Below, in pieces: positions 55,264-60,199 of a stretch of 60,199 nt of DNA. The stretch's first letter is position 1. The number at the start of each line of letters is the position of its first letter. The notes beneath the pieces were generated by a model, which ran no database searches, had not been told where the DNA came from, and worked only from the letters and a program-made list of their open reading frames with translations. The stretch comes from Acidimicrobiales bacterium (lineage in GTDB: Bacteria; Actinomycetota; Acidimicrobiia; Acidimicrobiales; GCA-2861595), in NCBI GenBank assembly GCA_035540975.1, contig DATLFN010000016.1, positions 1 to 60,199 on the forward strand. The letters are read 5' to 3'. A program made the translations under genes and the position numbers.

Positions 55264-55970
55264 CGGCGCGACCCCCCGGCGACGGCATCCGGTTGTCGCG
55301 GCAACATGGGTGGGTGGACGAAGAGCTGACCGACGCCGTCGAGGCCCTGCGCCGGGAGCACCGGCTGGCCGTGGACGTGGACGAGCGCACCATCACCGTG
55401 GTCGAGGCCGTGAAGGGCGACCCCGGCCACGCCGTGCTCCGGGTCCTCGGCGTGGCCGAGCGGGTGTCGCCGGTGGCCGCCGCCGCCTACGGGGCCGCCG
55501 GCGTGGCCGCCGGCGTGTGGTCGAGCCCCGAGCTGTACCTGGCCCGCTGGACGCGGGGGAAGCGCTGGGTGGTCGGCTACCGCCTGGGCGTCGGGTCCTC
55601 GCCCAACCACTACGTGCGCACCGAGGGCCGCATCCCCACCCGCCTGGAGACGGGCAACTGGTACGCCGCCGTGCCCGACGACGTGCGCCGGCTGTTCGTC
55701 GACGCCGGCCTTTCCGTGGACGAACGGCCCTTCGCCGGCGTGGACGTGCCCGGGGCCGACGCCCCGCCGCCGCCGCCTCCCCGGACGCCCAGGTCTCCCC
55801 GGGCGCCGCGCCAGCCGGCCGCCCCCCGCGCCCCCCGGGCGCCGCGGCCGGCCAAGCCGGCGGCGCCGCGGGCCCGGGCCGAGCCGACCCGGCTGTGCCC
55901 GTCGTGCCAGATGCAGAAGGTGGCCAGCCAGTTCGTCGCCGGGTCGGACCTCTGCGTCGACTGCCGGTAG
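55260..55970 (+). CDS. Hypothetical protein with Pro/Arg/Ala linker and C-terminal zinc ribbon, 236 aa
   Basis: Residues ~1-160 form a globular domain (LTDAVEALRREHRLAVDVDERTITVVEAVKGDPG, YLARWTRGKRWVVGYRLGVG, RIPTRLETGNWYAAVPDDVRRLFVDAGL). A ~45-residue linker of PRAP/RPAKPAAPRA repeats follows, then a CxxC...CxxC ribbon: RLCPSCQMQKVASQFVAGSDLCVDCR. The ribbon resembles those in nucleic-acid-associated proteins, but no family is recognised. GTG start coupled to padR; a start further inside (GTG at VDEELTD) is possible. Confidence 0.6.
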   Translation: MTARPPGDGIRLSRQHGWVDEELTDAVEALRREHRLAVDVDERTITVVEAVKGDPGHAVLRVLGVAERVSPVAAAAYGAAGVAAGVWSSPELYLARWTRGKRWVVGYRLGVGSSPNHYVRTEGRIPTRLETGNWYAAVPDDVRRLFVDAGLSVDERPFAGVDVPGADAPPPPPPRTPRSPRAPRQPAAPRAPRAPRPAKPAAPRARAEPTRLCPSCQMQKVASQFVAGSDLCVDCR

Positions 55971-57713
<1,743 letters not shown>

Positions 57714-57730
<17 letters not shown>

Positions 57731-58184
57731 CCCGGACGACGCCGGCCATCCCGTGGGCGAGGTGGCCGGGCAGGTGGCAGGCGAACGCCGTGTCGCCGCT
57801 CGCAGGCGCGGTCCAGGTGGTGGAGGCCGTCTCGCCGGCGGGCACGCTGATCTCGCCGGGGACGTCGCCGTGGTGGTGGGTGTCCCGGCCCGTGGCGTGG
57901 TGCCGGTGCACCTCGGGGCCGCCCACGATCAGCTCGTGGTCGATGGGGTCGAGGTTGCGGACGACGAACCGCACGGTGGTCCCGGCGGGCACCGTCACCG
58001 CCGGGGGCGTGAACCGGCTGTGGCGGGCGGTGAGCGTGACGGTCACGGTCGCCGGGCCGGTCGCCGGGTCGTCGTGACCGCCCTCGCCGGGCCCGCCGCC
58101 GCTCGCCGCGGCGGCCACGCCGGCCGAGCCGGCCAGCGCGACCGCCGCGGCGGCGAGGGCGAGGCGGCGCCGTGGGGTCGTCAC
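57714..58184 (-). CDS. Secreted cupredoxin (type 1 copper protein), 156 aa
   Basis: A signal peptide (RRRLALAAAAVALAGSAGVAAAA, residues 5-27) precedes a plastocyanin/nitrosocyanin-like domain. Copper ligands are visible as His83 in PIDHELIV and, in FACHLPGHLAHGMAG, Cys136, His141 and Met146. An extra His-rich loop (EVHRHHATGRDTHHHGD, ~91-107) is unusual and may bind additional metal. GTG start overlaps the stop of the upstream DUF2330 gene, so the two form an operon of exported proteins. Confidence 0.88.
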
Positions 58185-59236
58185 CCCACCCGCCGGAGGG
58201 CGGCGGCGGTGCCGGCGAGGAGGGCGACGCCGACGGCCAGGGCCGGCCACAGGGCACCATCGCCGTCGGAGCCCGGACGGGCCGTCGGCGTCACGGGGTC
58301 GCCGGGGCGGGCCGCCGTCGAGTCCCGCACCACCCGGTCGAAGTCGAAGGCGGACGGCCGGCCGCCCGTCGGGTGGATGGCGAGGTCGTGGTCGAGGTCG
58401 GACGCCGGCCCGTCGACCCGCACGTGGGTCAGCCACATGTCCTCGGGCATCCACTCCATGCCCTGGTCGGAGCGCAGGTCGGCGAGCAGCGACTCGGAGG
58501 CGGCCTCGAAGCGCTCGGTGCGCAGGCCCGAGCCCGTCATCAGGGACGGCTGCTGCTCGGTCAGCAGGTACACGTCCGCCTCGACGGGCTCGGCCTTCTC
58601 CCGCCCCAGGGCGAGGATGCGGATGGGCACCCACGGGCGGTCGGTCGGGATGGTGAGGTGGATGGGCGTACCGTCGCCGATGCCCTGGCCCGCCTCGCGG
58701 GCGGCGGTGGCGTCGAAGCGGGCGGCCAGGAAGATGGGGCTCTTCTCGGCGTAGAAGTCGAGGACCTCGGGGGCGTCGGGCGTCAGGGCGAACCCGTGCT
58801 GGCGGGCCCAGTCGCCGACCGCCCGGCCGCCACCCTCGAGGACGGTGAGGTCGAGGGCGTCGATGCGGGTCTCCAGCAGGACCTTGGCGCCGGCCGTCCG
58901 GACCGAGGCGGCGTCCTCGTTGGCGCTGGCCAGGACCTGCGGCTGGGTCTCCCGGGCCAGGCGCTGGAGCGTCCAGTCCCCGCCCCGCTCGACCTTGGTG
59001 GGGACGCCGGGCAGCGGCACGATGGAGCCCACCTCGGCGCCGCCCCCGGCGAACTGGAACGAGGTGACGTAGTGCTCCACGCCGTCGGCGTAGGCGGCCA
59101 GCGTGCTGGTGCGCAGGAGGCGGACGGTGCCGTTCGGTGCGACCAGGCCGCCGCACGCGGCGGCCGGTCCGGCGGTGAGGACGGCGGCGGCCATGGCGAT
59201 GCCGGCACCGGTGGCGAGGGTGAGGAGTCGTCGCAT
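58181..59236 (-). CDS. DUF2330 exported membrane-anchored protein, 351 aa
   Basis: The signal peptide ends in TAGPAAACGGLVAPNG, where the ACGG cysteine is a hallmark of DUF2330 proteins. The body includes GVEHYVTSFQFAGGGAEVGSIVPLPGVPTKVERGGDWTLQRL and IHLTIPTDRPWVPIRILALGREKAE. A C-terminal Pro/Asp-rich spacer leads to a transmembrane helix (LWPALAVGVALLAGTAAAL) and a short basic end, so it is probably membrane-tethered outside the cell. Function unknown; translationally coupled to the cupredoxin. Confidence 0.85.
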   Translation of the reverse strand: MRRLLTLATGAGIAMAAAVLTAGPAAACGGLVAPNGTVRLLRTSTLAAYADGVEHYVTSFQFAGGGAEVGSIVPLPGVPTKVERGGDWTLQRLARETQPQVLASANEDAASVRTAGAKVLLETRIDALDLTVLEGGGRAVGDWARQHGFALTPDAPEVLDFYAEKSPIFLAARFDATAAREAGQGIGDGTPIHLTIPTDRPWVPIRILALGREKAEPVEADVYLLTEQQPSLMTGSGLRTERFEAASESLLADLRSDQGMEWMPEDMWLTHVRVDGPASDLDHDLAIHPTGGRPSAFDFDRVVRDSTAARPGDPVTPTARPGSDGDGALWPALAVGVALLAGTAAALRRVG

Positions 59237-59291
59237 GGCCCTTCGACGCCTGCCGCGCCCCTCCCGGTTCCGCCCTGGTGCCCTCAGGCCG

Positions 59292-60199
59292 TCAGCCGTC
59301 GTCCTCCCCGGACGGCACCCGGCCGTCGTCGGGGCCGGCTCCGAACGCCCCGCCCGCCGGCGTCTCGGGCGGCCGCCGGCGCTCGGCCGCCGCCGCCAGC
59401 TTGGCGACGGCGCCCTGGGGTGACGGCCACTTCGGGCGCCGGGAGGGCTTCGGTGAGCCCTCGGGCGGCTCGGCCCCGGCGCGCCGCCCGGCGGGAGCCG
59501 CCCGCTGGTCTCCCTTCGTGGAGGGGCGGGGCCGGGCCGGGCGAGGGTGAGGGCGTTCGCCCCCGGCGGCGGCCGGCGCCTCCGCCGCGCGCGACGGGCT
59601 CCGCCGCCTCGGCTCGCCCGCCGGCCGCCGCGGCGCGCCGGTGCCGCCCCCGCCGGCCTCGGCGGGCGCCGCGTCGGACGGGCCGCGGCGCTTCGGCCGC
59701 CCGGCGGCAGGCCCCGTCGCCGCGCCGCCGGAGGCTTCCCCCCCGTGGGCGGCGGGGCGACCGGGGGGCGACGCCTCCGGCGGCCGCCCCTCGCCGCCGG
59801 CCCGGCGCGCCGCCGCCTCGTTCTCCGCCGGCCGCCTCTCCCCGCCGGCCCGGCGCCCCGCCGCCTCGTTGCCGAACCAGGCGGCGGTGGCCGCTTCGCT
59901 GCCCACCTCGTCGGGCGGCCCGGCGCCGGCGGCGGGCGGCAACGGCGGGTCGCCGGGCGAGGGGTGCCGCCGCCGCAGGCGGCCGGGCAGGGACCCGGCC
60001 GGCGGCAACGGCGGGTCGGCGGGCGACCGGCGCCGCCGCAGGCGGTCGGGCAGCGACCCGAGGGCGGCGACCGGCGGGAGGGTCGGCACCGGGGGCTTGA
60101 GCCCGGCGGCCCCGTGCTGGCGCACCCGGGCGGCCAGCGGGCGGGCGACCAGGCTGGCCAGGGCGCCTCCCAGGGCGACGACGGTGACCAGGACGGGGG
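59292..60199 (-). CDS. Membrane protein with long low-complexity tail, 5'-truncated by the window edge
   Basis: The minus-strand frame is open from the right edge. It begins with a hydrophobic segment (PVLVTVVALGGALASLVARPL) and continues for ~270 residues of Pro/Gly/Arg/Ala-rich sequence containing two imperfect repeats: DRLRRRRSPADPPLPPAGS with GRLRRRHPSPGDPPLPPAA, and NEAAGRRAGGERRPA with NEAAARRAGGEGRPP. It ends acidic (PSGEDDG). The tail is probably disordered. Since composition alone can keep a GC-rich frame open, the membrane segment and repeats are the main support for coding. Confidence 0.55.
   Translation of the reverse strand, partial: PVLVTVVALGGALASLVARPLAARVRQHGAAGLKPPVPTLPPVAALGSLPDRLRRRRSPADPPLPPAGSLPGRLRRRHPSPGDPPLPPAAGAGPPDEVGSEAATAAWFGNEAAGRRAGGERRPAENEAAARRAGGEGRPPEASPPGRPAAHGGEASGGAATGPAAGRPKRRGPSDAAPAEAGGGGTGAPRRPAGEPRRRSPSRAAEAPAAAGGERPHPRPARPRPSTKGDQRAAPAGRRAGAEPPEGSPKPSRRPKWPSPQGAVAKLAAAAERRRPPETPAGGAFGAGPDDGRVPSGEDDG

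Noticed and set aside
59278-60100. Plus-strand frames opposite the right-edge low-complexity gene
   Set aside because: Composition is equally biased on both strands, but only the minus-strand frame has a clear hydrophobic segment and paired repeats; the plus-strand frames are Arg/Pro strings.

Overview
The window is about 60 kb of very GC-rich, densely packed bacterial chromosome. It points to an actinomycete-type organism, and I would guess the Acidimicrobiia or a neighbouring deep actinobacterial class. The markers are a mycothiol S-conjugate amidase-like gene, a GTP-dependent PEP carboxykinase, DUF3097, a UvrD2-type helicase with an HRDC tail, a MhuD-like haem monooxygenase, an Asp23/DUF2273/AmaP-like operon, and two micro-genes for the mycobacterial-type ribosomal proteins bS22 and bL37. 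The gene order metG - tatD - (rpfB position) - rsmA - ispE - tRNA-Gln - glmU - prs - rplY - pth - mfd - SurA-like - mazG - eno - ftsB is also typical of actinobacteria. The class-level guess is inference; no rRNA gene is present.

Layout. 1-4.0 kb: 3' end of an exonuclease III gene, then small conserved genes and uvrD2 on the minus strand. 4.0-9.0 kb: a poor spacer with a possible transposase scrap, a small secreted protein, then a tight operon of an alpha/beta hydrolase, a membrane-anchored Mur ligase, a D-Ala-D-Ala-ligase-like ATP-grasp enzyme and a minimal zinc peptidase. 9.1-12.5 kb: TrpB2-type synthase, a double-ACT protein, peptide deformylase and a PH/SHOCT membrane protein. 12.5-15.3 kb: a seven-gene Asp23 operon containing a J-domain protein. 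15.3-24.4 kb: a glycosidase homologue with altered catalytic residues, a Rieske protein, Mca, an iron-dependent dehydrogenase, a MhuD-like protein, a stand-alone AsnC effector domain, an S9 peptidase and a TauE permease. 24.4-30.1 kb: pckG, a cold-shock-like protein, thiL-thiD and an ABC-F ATPase. 30.1-34.1 kb: a disturbed, lower-GC patch with gene remnants and an isolated endonuclease-like gene. 34.1-41.5 kb: DUF3097, a phosphodiesterase, bL37, ychF, rsmI, an AbrB-type regulator, metG and tatD. 41.6-57.7 kb: the conserved housekeeping block listed above, interrupted by a methyltransferase/PadR pair and a zinc-ribbon protein. 57.7-60.2 kb: a cupredoxin, a DUF2330 protein and a truncated low-complexity membrane protein.

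How the genes work together. Much of the window serves translation (def, metG, pth, rplY, bS22, bL37, rsmA, rsmI, tRNA-Gln, ychF), cell-envelope precursor supply (glmU, ispE, Mur/Ddl-like enzymes, RlpA-like protein, ftsB), genome upkeep (uvrD2, mfd, mazG, xthA, tatD) and central metabolism (eno, pckG, prs, thiL/thiD). Most cistrons within operons overlap by 4 bases (ATGA/GTGA). Nearly every gene that heads a transcription unit has a TANNNT hexamer, usually TAGCCT or TACCGT, only 6-9 bases before its start codon, which implies widespread leaderless transcription.

Most interesting points: a GlmU ending before the acetyltransferase active site; a pth gene with no ATG/GTG/TTG start; dispersed repeats whose hairpin arms change sequence but keep pairing; the Mur ligase/ATP-grasp operon; the J-domain gene inside the Asp23 operon; and a GH1 homologue with both catalytic glutamates replaced by aspartate.
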